Source: Symsagittifera roscoffensis
Taxonomy: Eukaryota > Xenacoelomorpha > Acoela > Convolutidae
NCBI RefSeq assembly: GCF_963678635.1
Contig: NC_087062.1
Coordinates: 40,976,672 to 41,040,671 of the forward strand
Reading direction: 5' to 3'
Length of the DNA stretch: 64,000 bases
A model generated the notes under the pieces. It searched no databases. It was not told where the DNA came from and saw nothing but the letters and a program-made list of their open reading frames with translations. Positions 45,513 through 53,829 of this stretch are shown one piece after another (within the stretch, counting starts at the first letter, position 1; every line of letters starts with the position of its first letter). Position numbers and translations under genes: made by a program.

Positions 45513-46340
45513 TTTCTTGGAAATAAAGAAGGATAGGAAAGTTTTAAGTCGGATTTAAATCTCTTCAAAAGATTTACGTGATTGTCAGGGAGGTGGTCGT
45601 CTATAAATTTTATTGATATGTTGTATTCTTCTGGAATAATAAGTAATGAGCCGGTAATCTCGACCGTTTTTTTGACGAAACAAATTTCTTGTTCTGAGGA
45701 ATATAGTGATTGTTTTTAATGATAAAATGAAACATGACCTTATCCGAAAAATTAATGCTTCCATAATTAAATTTAGAATTGTCTAGAGGTAAGCACTTTG
45801 AAGAACAAATTTCTGCTCGGATTTGTGTCTTATTGCAAATGTTTTTTGACTAAGCAATACAAGATATGATAGCGGCAATAATTTAAAGATTGAAAAATAC
45901 TAAAGAGCTGTTAAGAGAGTCTTGACCAAGCAGATCGCTTGAATTTCCAACTTCCAACGGAATACTACTTTAACAAACGTGTTTGCATTTACAGCGACCG
46001 AGGGTCTATCTACAGAAATTCCATTTACAAGGTTAAAATGGTCTCTATTGAAAAAAATCTGTATTTTTTCGATTGAAGCGACTACAAATTCTTTGTCATA
46101 GTCAGAAGGTGGGAGGGTTTTACCCGAAAGTAATCTATATTAAAGATCGGTAAAACCCATATCTTTGCCTGGTATAAGGGAAATCTTAAAGTTAAAAGGT
46201 AACATTGTGTTTTTCAGCGTATTAGTCGGCTATGCATAGTTTTATTACTATGGTTTGCTGAAAAAGCAATAACTAGGGCTTTATGGTCCCTTACGATTTT
46301 GAATTCTGCCCGTAAAAGTAATTTTTAAAGTGTTCTGAGG

Positions 46341-46435
46341 CCCACACTACGATCAGCACTTCAAATTTGTTTGTGAAATATTTCATTTCATGGTGGTTTA
46401 GAAATCTTGAGGCAAATGCAATCGTTTTCCATTTT
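46341..46435 (-). pseudogene. Gypsy RNase H fragment
   Basis: About 31 uninterrupted minus-strand codons read IAFASRFLNHHEMKY then FEVLIVVWA. This matches the conserved A-SR-L-x-x-x-E-x-x-Y ... E-x-L-A-x-V-W segment of Ty3/gypsy RNase H. The surrounding 45.5-46.7 kb is too degraded for longer frames. Confidence 0.75.
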
Positions 46436-46762
46436 TAATCGAGGCGTCAGTTTTTAATTTCGTTTTATTTTATATCGAAGTGGCTATTTTCCATAATATT
46501 TACAAATTTTGTTTTAAACTTTTCAAAGGCTATCGAATGATTATTTTCCCATTTATTAACCGATTTTTTTAAAGAGACAAAGTAGGGAGCTCAGAGTCGA
46601 GAACTACGGGACGAATTTTACGTACTGGTTTATAGAGCCGAAGAAGGATCGCAGTTCCGAAATGTTTTTGAGGATTGGGAGGTTCCTGATAGCGTCTGCT
46701 TTACCGACCAACAGTCGTACTCCATCTCGTGATATTTTAAACCCTAACCATTCTATTTCTTA

Positions 46763-47295
46763 CTAGAAGAATGCACATTTCCCCCTTTTCACTGCTATAT
46801 TGTTCTTGTCCGGAATTTTTAGGAATTTTTTTACAATTGTTCTACGTTCCTGAAGTGATCCCTTTGATGCCACCAGTGTGTCGTCTATATAACAAATTGT
46901 GAACGATATGTTCCTTAAAAGTGAGACCATGACCCGTTGAAATTCGTTGGGCATATTACCCAGTCCATAAAATACGGTTAAAAACTAATAACTTACCATT
47001 TTTTCACCGCCCTTAATACTGAAGTTACATTGCTTAGTCGTTTTTTTTTGCACAATTTGAGTTGGCTATACGTATTATTCAGATCCAAGTTGCTAATTTA
47101 AACTTGTCTAGCAGGTATTTCTGAGATTTGTAAGGCCACGTTATCTCTGAGCTCATGGATGTTGGGCATTTGACATTTGTTTTTAAAAATCTGGTCAGTT
47201 AGCAATTTAGAATCTAATGCCAATTTAATTGAGCCATCCTTCTTCCTGGTAATAACAATCGGGCTAATAAAATAATTTTTTTTCACGTTTTTCAA
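46763..47295 (-). pseudogene. Gypsy reverse transcriptase (fragmented)
   Basis: The N-terminal part at 47295-47098 has SPIVITRKKDGSIKLALDS and the QMPNI segment. The C-terminal part at 46954-46763 has NEFQRVM, the catalytic CYIDDTLVAS (YIDD) box and the VKRGKCAFF segment. About 140 bases between them have no usable frame. The sequence style resembles gypsy elements of nematodes and cnidarians, as far as memory allows. Confidence 0.85.
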
Positions 47296-47537
47296 GTATT
47301 ATAGAGTGACCCTCGGTCTCCATTCTTCTTAATTGTTCGTTAACTCCCGCAACAAATGTAGAGAAAATCTTCTCAGTTTTGACTGAACAGGTTTGAACGG
47401 CGAATGGAAGTGTGTAACCTTGCGATTGTAAGGAATTTTTCCCCCCTGAGTGAATGGTTCTTTAAATTTATTTTAAAAAATTGATCGGTTGAGAAGAAAG
47501 GTTTAATCCACTTACTCTCGATTGGTGGTTGGCTGAC

Positions 47538-48023
47538 TCAGAAAATTGGCTGGAGGCATTTTTTCTGCTTCACTTCGATACCTAGTTTTGGTAGGTTATA
47601 CTTCCTCAGTATGTTGCGTTCTTGTCCATCTGTAATCGAAAAAGGCGTTTTTTCAATAAACCATCCGTTGTATTGCGTCCTAACAATAATCTTTCCTAGG
47701 ATGTTGATCGTGTCGTCTTTGAAGCCGCAATACAGGTCCCTAATCCTCTTCTCCACTGGATAAGTTTAAAGATTGAGGTATTTTAGTTTAAGTTCGTGCA
47801 AAACGTTTTGTTTTAACCAACTAACTGGGCTCGCCGAATCTACAGGAATGTTCATGTTCACGATCATTTCCCATCCCAATCCTATGTTTAAAAGTTTCTT
47901 GTTTTCTAGTCCACTTTCGTCGTAGGTTGCTCTAAGACTCAACACCGAGAAATCGTCATCATCACTGTGACCGCATTCGTTCCAGGCGTTTATCAATCCG
48001 CACATTTCTTGATTTTCGCTCAT
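47538..48023 (-). pseudogene. Gypsy aspartic protease (frameshifted)
   Basis: The upstream frame contains NIPVDSASPVSWLK, where the usual D-S/T-G active site reads D-S-A. The downstream frame holds FKDDTINILGK and the closing NLPKLGIEV. Both the active-site glycine loss and the frame break argue that it is inactive. Confidence 0.75.
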
Positions 48024-48186
48024 CGAACTTTCCGGCGGGACATATAAACAGTTCTCAGTATTTACATGATTAACCGTTACAGTATTTACAGTGGGTCGTT
48101 TCTTACGAGATTTACATAATTTAGCAAAACGTCCTTTGTAATGACAAAATTTTTCATATTATGTCCTTCGCTGGGCATACGTTCAG

Positions 48187-49058
48187 GTGTCCTTTCATAA
48201 ATGGACTCCCACATTTATTGCACGCATTGCTTCTTTGTTGAGGCTCGGTTTTTTCTTGATCTGGTTTTATGAATTAAAAGATTTAAAAGTAGACCCGTCG
48301 GTCGAGGATCTCGCCGTATTTGGTTTAAATAGCCTTTTTCATCAATCAAGGCCTGATTGTGCGCTTCCGACGGGCTTATCGTGGCTGAGAAGAGTTTCCG
48401 TTGAGTTTCCATATTCTTCATATTACAAATGAAGATATCTCTTATCCATTCGGCTTCGTCGGACTCCCTTATGTTGCATATACTCACCAGGACTGTCAGT
48501 GCTCCCCAAAATTGTTCGATTGATACCCGATCCTTTTGTTTACGGTTTAGTAATTTGTACCTCTCGAAAGTTGTAGTTGGAGGTTTAATAAATGCGGTGT
48601 CAACTAGTGTCCAAAACTAGGTTAATGATACAGCAAAAGTTTTTACCCGAGGGTTCTTTTGGGCAAAGACAAGTTCTTTTTTTTCGCTGCCTTGTGCTAA
48701 AAACAAAATCGAGCGGAGTATTTTTGGCAGCTTCAGCTCGTCTAATCCCATTAATTTTTTTCTTTTCTTCGTTTATCCACTTTTCCTCGGCGGCTTCGTG
48801 TTGTTTCATTGAGTTCTTGTTCCTCGTTTCTCTACTGGCTCAGTCTGTGTCCAGCTCGCTTCCTGTGGTTTGCTCCAAGATAGGAATTTGCGTTTCTGGT
48901 ACCTCCGGCCTGTTGATATTTATGTCCAGAATTTCTTTCGCATATATCGCCCATTGGAATTGGTCGCTCCATTGGGTCCAGGAATGTGGTAGCTCTAAAG
49001 TACGGTTCGTCCAAAAATGGGAGATTCCACGCACGTTCGATACATTTGACTGCGCCAT
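48187..49058 (-). pseudogene. Gypsy gag with zinc knuckle (frameshifted)
   Basis: An ATG at 49058 begins MAQSNVSNV and continues with WTQWSDQFQWAIYAKE, as in gypsy gag proteins. Later frames give a Lys/Glu-rich helix (48809-48600), then IRDIFICNMKN and ALIDEKGYLNQ (48487-48215). A knuckle-like CNKCGSPFMKGHLNVC follows at 48234-48187. The start codon overlaps the primer-binding site. Several frames are needed, so the gene is broken. Confidence 0.8.
49047..49057 (-). promoter_or_regulatory. Primer-binding site of the gypsy element
   Basis: TGGCGCAGTCA lies immediately inside the 5' LTR on the minus strand. From memory it resembles the tRNA-Ser-type primer site of Drosophila 17.6/297 elements; this would need checking against the host tRNA set. 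Confidence 0.65.
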
Positions 49059-49272
49059 AATAAAAATTTCTATCAATCTATGTAGATATGTACAGCTGAT
49101 GTACAATTACTTAAAAGAATAAAAGAAGTAAAATGAAGTGTGAATTTAAAGCGTTCGAAACTAAAACTAGAACTTACACACAGTGATTGACCAATGGTCT
49201 ATTCATGCAATGTCAACTGGTATCTAATCAAAACCGAAGGTCATAAAGATAGTCAAAAAACAAATCACAACA
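49058..49272 (-). repeat. 5' LTR of the gypsy element
   Basis: 215 bp, matching the 3' LTR apart from scattered substitutions and a 43-bp indel near 49125-49170. It begins TGTTGTGATTTG on the minus strand. About a dozen substitutions outside the indel indicate a moderately old insertion. Confidence 0.85.
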
Positions 49273-49660
49273 AGTTTTTTATCAGTTTTAGCATGGTGGC
49301 AATCATTTCGCATTTCAATAACTTATCTTCTTTTCCTAATTATTCGCAATTTTTTTAAACAATTCTTGTGAAAAATGAGATAACAGAATGCCACATAACT
49401 GCAACTAGAAGAAGCTCAGAAAATATAGACCACTGTGAAATTGAATAGCCCACTGTGAAAGCAGAAACAAACTGAACTTTTTTAATCTGTTTTATTTTTT
49501 TCAGATCTTTACTTCCAATTTCAAAATCAAGGTTATATTTGAATAGAAAACGCCATGCTCAATAACTCAATTGCTCGAATAAGCAGTCAATAATCAAATT
49601 ATAAACCTAACAGCTAGCAGTCTCAAGATTTTGAATTAATTTTTGAAAAAACACAATGCG
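49273..49660. other. A+T-rich intronic DNA
   Basis: Nothing recognisable was seen. Confidence 0.4.
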
Positions 49661-50109
49661 GTCCTACTATGATAGAGTTGTCCATGAAAAAAGCAACTAT
49701 GATAGACAGGTCCCGTTTTGCATGCTATAATTTTGAAGATTTAATTGTATATAAATTATTTTTTTCAAAATTTTCACCAAAAATATTGAGTCAGAAAATT
49801 TTTATATAAAATATGGTAGCTACTAGTATGTTTCTATCAAGAAAAATGATCGCTCCAATTGATTTACGTTTCAACAGCCAAAATTGGGTTAACTTATTTG
49901 TCACAAAAACTCAATTTTGGCATTTTTTTTATTATTATATCTTAAAATGGTAAAAGTTAAGTTTTACGAAGCAACGAGACATATAAAAATTGTTTGAAAA
50001 TATACTGTATACTCTGAATAGCAAAAATTTAATTATTAAACAACTTGAGAGCTTTAAGTGTCATGTTTTCAAACAACCTGATTAATTTCAGGAGACCACT
50101 CTATCATAG
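49661..50109. mobile_element. Small MITE-like element with CTATGATAGAG ends
   Basis: The left end has CTATGATAGAGTTGTC (49666-49681), with a second CTATGATAGACAGGTC nearby (49697-49712). The right end reads GACCACTCTATCATAG (50094-50109), an inverted match. There is no coding capacity. The duplicated left end is unusual. Flanks do not give a clear TA or 8-bp duplication, so the superfamily is open. Confidence 0.5.
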
Positions 50110-50157
50110 CGTACCAACAAAACTATTTTCCTTTTTTGAAAATTTTTTCTCACAGAA

Positions 50158-50174
50158 GCGAAGCTGCGCTTCGC
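50158..50174 (-). repeat. Family-3 hairpin, GCGAAGC-TGC-GCTTCGC
   Basis: A perfect 7-bp stem. On the plus strand it is preceded by 'cacagaa', the inverse of the 'ttctgtg' that follows the plus-oriented copies, and followed by 'aaacacttgc', so this copy points left. Stem bases differ from the 11643 and 35031 copies in a paired way. Confidence 0.6.
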
Positions 50175-51765
50175 AAACACTTGCCAGTACATGATAAAAA
50201 CAGTTTTTTATTAGTATAAAAAAATTGAAAATAATCTTCGAATCAGTGCAATTTTGCTGCTATCTATCGGATTAGAAACTGCGACTTCGAGATCTGGAAT
50301 TTCTCGCCCACAGACGCGGACGGTCAACTATCGGCAAACACTAGTCACAATTAAACCAGCTACATATGCTAACAAATTGCCAATGCGATGCAAGAAAAAT
50401 GGCATCTGAAAAATTGGAATATAACAAACTGCAAGACTCCATACTAACTTTACATGAAGAAAATTGGAAAATGTGAAGCCAATTTATGTATATATACTGC
50501 GTCTTGAAAAAGTTAAAAAGAGATATATTGAGGCGGAAAAAATCGAAGTCATTTTTTATTGTACTGTTGTTTAAAACAAATAGCTTTTTCAAACTCAAAT
50601 GATAAATTAAAAATGCATCAATTGTGTTAACTCATTTCCTAATCGATTGTCAAAGCACAGCTATCAAAAAGCCGAAAAGATGCCACTAAAATTGGAACCA
50701 ATATTTGCGACTTAGGTTGGAAAAACAGAATAGTCATACTATTACACTACGTTTGCTAAAGCTTGCGAGTATAATTAGAGTTGTTTCTGAACAATATGGA
50801 TAAACATTTTTCAGTATCAGTTTGTGTTTTGACTCAGAAATTTTGGAGGATAAACGAAATGTGATGTTTTTGCTTATCTTCAAAAAAACTATCAAAAACG
50901 CAACTGCGCTTTAAATTTAGAAACTTGCTTGTATCAGAAAACCCTAAAAGGTCTGATTAACTTTTAAAATGCCCATGAGTACATGAAAGATTTTTTGGGG
51001 CTAGTGCGCCATCAATTTTTGTCTTATGTGTTGTTAAGGGTTGCAAGAATTATCGATTTTTTTTTATTTTCCAATTCGTCACCGCCAGAAGCCTAAATAC
51101 TTCCCTAGGTGAAGGTTTTGCCTCATCCATTTTAATTATGTCCACTAATTTGAACAGTAAAAAGAATAAAATCGAATTGAGGAGGAGGACAGGAAAGATT
51201 TAGGGAGCCCGATCAGTCGGGAAATCGACCTTTTTGCTTTTTTAGCATACCCCAGCCCTCACTTTCAAATTTGTCACAAAAATGTTTTTTTTTAAAACGC
51301 ATGAAAATTAATCTTTGCAGAGATTCCATCAAAGTACCCAGTCGCTTCCGAAAGCCCCTCTCGTATAAAACATGGAAAATTAGAGAAAAAAAAACAGTCG
51401 GATGAGCCAAAGTGAACAAAAATTTGGAATCCAAATTGAAATTTAAAAGTTGACTTTCTGTGAAACTATGTCGGGGCAAGGCCATGATTTGTAAAACGGC
51501 AAAGGGCAAAAAAATTTATGACTTTTTAAAGTTAAATCGGCTCCTACTTTATAAACGATACGCCCCGCTTTCTGAGCAGTCATTAAACTGCAGCTATAAC
51601 TGACTCATAATATAATACTGTTTTTATATAACTAACCAATGGATAATAGGAGCAAATTAAATTCCGCCCCTTTCGTTCCGACGGGAGGAAGTTAAGTTAA
51701 AATGTTGAATGAGGTGAAAAAATGAACACGTGAACTCAATTAAATTTATCGCATTTTAGAATTAC
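50175..51765. other. A+T-rich intronic DNA
   Basis: The minus-strand frame at 51213-51509 has no recognisable domain and is not called. Nothing else is supported. Confidence 0.4.
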
Positions 51766-51825
51766 CCTGCTTTCCTCTCCTTCTCCGCTGCCCGTGGTCA
51801 ACATAGATCCAACTTTGAGAAGAGG
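51766..51825 (-). CDS. KIF13B-like kinesin, 20-codon micro-exon
   Basis: A strong acceptor (TTTTTGTTTCAG) and an AGG|GTAATT donor bound exactly 60 bp. The phase-0 frame reads PLLKVGSMLTTGSGEGEESR. This gives an in-frame link from 60540 (phase 0) to 39391 (phase 0). One other frame is open through the exon, and the third has a stop. It is G+C-richer than its surroundings. It is a short Ser/Gly/Glu linker, symmetrical and so skippable without a frame change. Confidence 0.6.
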
Positions 51826-52344
51826 CTGAAACAAAAATAGAGAAATGAGCTGCTTTCAAATTACGAAAAAGTTTTCAAAACATATCTAGTCATAACAAAA
51901 TTTGCTAAATTGTCAAACAGATAAAAATGTATTAAGCTTTTAGGTCAGCAGACAAATCAAATGCTTCTTTTTACCTCAATAATTATCGCATTACAAAATT
52001 AAATCAATAATTTTTAAATGAAAAAACACAGGTGCAAAAATATATCCCCCAAGAAATCGGAGAAGTCGGAAAAAAGGTTGAAAGTATAATATGCATTTAC
52101 ACTATTGGCTGAAATTTAGGCATAACTTATTGTACATATTTTTGATCAGACAAAAATTGTTTTCCAATCAAATAACTCCAAGCCTTTCGTTTACCACTTT
52201 TCATCTTGTCATTTTCTTTATTTTAAGCCTCCGTCTTCGTTTTGAACACCGGTATCTTTTGAACTATTTTTCTATCAAAAATATCTGGCAAAACCTGCAC
52301 TAACCCATTTCAAACTTCAAAATAAAATTTGTCAACTTTCAGAA
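51826..52344. other. Upstream region of the small secreted-peptide gene
   Basis: A+T-rich. It ends with the pyrimidine-rich acceptor-like sequence 'gtcaactttcag' immediately before the 'aaATG' at 52343-52347. No TATA box or upstream exon could be assigned. Confidence 0.4.
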
Positions 52345-52599
52345 ATGAACAACTTTTCGACGATTTCTGTTGCCATTTTAATCTCCGTTCTCATCCTGTG
52401 CAACAATTTCAATCAAGTCCATTCACGACTCTACAACTTCCAAGGTCATGTAGATCAAAGATCATACAACGGGGAGGAGAAGAGAGCGTTCCGCCATTCA
52501 CCGTTTACATTCCCGACACAGGCTGAAGGTGCGAACAAGAGGGAATTCGGATTCCCCGAAGACGACGACCAGTTTAATGTCGAGGATCGAAGATGGTGA
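52345..52599 (+). CDS. Candidate secreted peptide precursor with dibasic cleavage sites
   Basis: An ATG at 52345 opens 84 codons ending in TGA. The first ~27 residues are a classical signal peptide: a short polar start, the hydrophobic ISVAILISVLILC, then a polar stretch with a likely cut near NQVHS. The rest is hydrophilic with two KR sites (EEKR and ANKR) and an RR near the end, giving putative peptides AFRHSPFTFPTQAEGAN and EFGFPEDDDQFNVED. This is the layout of a neuropeptide or hormone precursor. No known family was recognised, and no C-terminal Gly for amidation is present. Only two bases separate a consensus acceptor (CAACTTTCAG) from the ATG, suggesting either an upstream exon or spliced-leader addition. 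ATTAAA near 52663 may be the poly(A) signal. It lies antisense inside the kinesin intron. An alternative 3' exon is proposed at 52871. Confidence 0.6.
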   Translation: MNNFSTISVAILISVLILCNNFNQVHSRLYNFQGHVDQRSYNGEEKRAFRHSPFTFPTQAEGANKREFGFPEDDDQFNVEDRRW

Positions 52600-52690
52600 A
52601 AAGATTGGTGAAAACATTAGCTCTTTTTATTATGTCTTTCGGTGTTCAATGAGTTTGATAGAATTAAACAATTACTAATCACAACCTTGC
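52600..52690 (+). other. 3' untranslated region of the peptide gene
   Basis: It is likely transcribed sequence after the stop and contains GAATTAAAC near 52663. About 80 bases of it, from 'ggtgaaaacatta' to 'attactaatcac', recur in diverged form at 53130-53205, so part of the gene's 3' region has been duplicated. Confidence 0.45.
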
Positions 52691-52870
52691 TTAACAATTT
52701 TTTTGTTCCGTAGTTTTGTTCTTCGAAATGTTCAAAAAAGAGGGGAATTATTTCGCAATGAACAAAGCACTCCAAATTAATTTTCTAGAAACTTAAAATT
52801 CAGGAGTTTTTCAAAATAAATCAACATTTTTGAGCAAAAATCATATTTTTTTTATTGTCAGCAATTTCAG

Positions 52871-52947
52871 CCTACAATTCCAACCTGGATAATAATGGTC
52901 TTATCGATGACCTCGTCAGATACAAACCAATAGAACTTCAATTCTAG
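52871..52947 (+). CDS. Possible alternative 3' exon of the peptide precursor
   Basis: A T-rich acceptor (TTTATTGTCAGCAATTTCAG) precedes 24 codons, YNSNLDNNGLIDDLVRYKPI then ELQF and a stop. Composition is coding-like. It would join in frame to a GAAG|GTGCGA site inside the first exon (52528), giving a longer peptide with a different C-terminus. The better-looking GATG|GTGAAA donor would use another frame and stop after about nine codons. It could also be a separate small gene or chance. Confidence 0.35.
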
Positions 52948-53129
52948 TCAGGCAAGTTTAGCATTCAAATAGTTAGAGGTAGATTCAAAAACTTTGAATT
53001 ATTGAGGAATTTTTGACAAGCTAAATTGTTCCAACCGCTTCTCATGAAAATGGTAGCCAGAGAGCTTTGAACTCGGATGTTTTTTTAAATCATAGATTAC
53101 GGTTCCAAATAATTTCAAATAATTTGAAG

Positions 53130-53205
53130 GTGAAAACATTAATTTTTTTATTATGTCTATCCGTGTCTAATGAGTTTGATAGAATTAACCAATTACTAAT
53201 CACTT
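53130..53205 (+). repeat. Duplicated 3'-region fragment of the peptide gene
   Basis: 'gtgaaaacattaa...attatgtct...aatgagtttgatagaatta' matches 52608-52690 in order with about 10-15% differences. No coding part is duplicated with it. Confidence 0.6.
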
Positions 53206-53829
53206 CAATCACGGCGCTCAGAAAATCAATTTGATCGACCTAAGAAAACTTTTTGAAAATCCGCCCCCCCCCCTAGAGAAAATACTAGATCCGGCCCTCC
53301 CTAAGTGACCTACCACAGAATCTACTTTCCAAGCATGAATTAATTCTAAAAAATAATTCTGTACAAGATATGCATTTCATGCAAACGCATACAAAGTAAT
53401 TAATTTGAAAATTTTTACCAATTTGTATTTTGATGGGCTACAAATATATTTCTGATATAGGCAATCTATTATATAGGTGATATAACATATTGTTCTAAAA
53501 TATCATGTGAAAAAATCGTATTTTCTCCCTTCTTCATTGATTTGGGAGGAAATTGCGCAGTTGATCTGTTATTGACACTTTGAACTCAAATTTGTTTCAA
53601 AAGTTTAGCCTATTTTCAAATGTTCAAGGGCAATGGGAGCACTTACGGTTTGTCCTGATACGAGCAGTTTTGTAATTTTTCACATTTAAAAACAAAACAA
53701 ACATTTTGTTCGAACAAACAAGCGGATATTAACTCTAGGGGTGTCTTTTTTGTTCAGCCCAATTTTGGTGATAAAAAACTAGTTTTCCTAAAAATAAAAT
53801 TATTAAACCATGTAGATTTCACGGATTTC
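53206..53829. other. Intronic DNA with element fragments
   Basis: 53221-53312 is a fragment of the hAT MITE ('atccgccccccccccctag', 'tagatccggccctccc'). 53640-53680 is a family-1 3'-end remnant ('cctgatacgagcagttttg'). Confidence 0.5.

Larger units (their letters stand above)
42810..49272 (-). mobile_element. Decayed Ty3/gypsy LTR retrotransposon
   Basis: Two direct repeats (42810-42981 and 49058-49272) bound about 6.1 kb of minus-strand sequence. Its order is gag, zinc knuckle, protease, reverse transcriptase, RNase H, integrase and a C-terminal tail, which is the Ty3/gypsy order. The primer-binding site next to the 5' LTR and a purine-rich tract next to the 3' LTR are both visible. Frameshifts and stops break every long domain, so this copy is dead. 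No 4-6 bp target duplication was found at the outer edges ('gagctc' versus 'agtttt'). It lies in the same orientation as the kinesin gene, inside its 12.4-kb intron. No envelope-like gene was recognised. Confidence 0.9.

Noticed and set aside
48592..49122. A 176-codon plus-strand frame
   Set aside because: It is antisense to the gypsy gag, crosses the LTR and primer site, and has no domain.
42800..49285. Target-site duplication for the gypsy element
   Set aside because: Flanking bases on the two sides ('gagctc' and 'agtttt') do not match over 4-6 bp.
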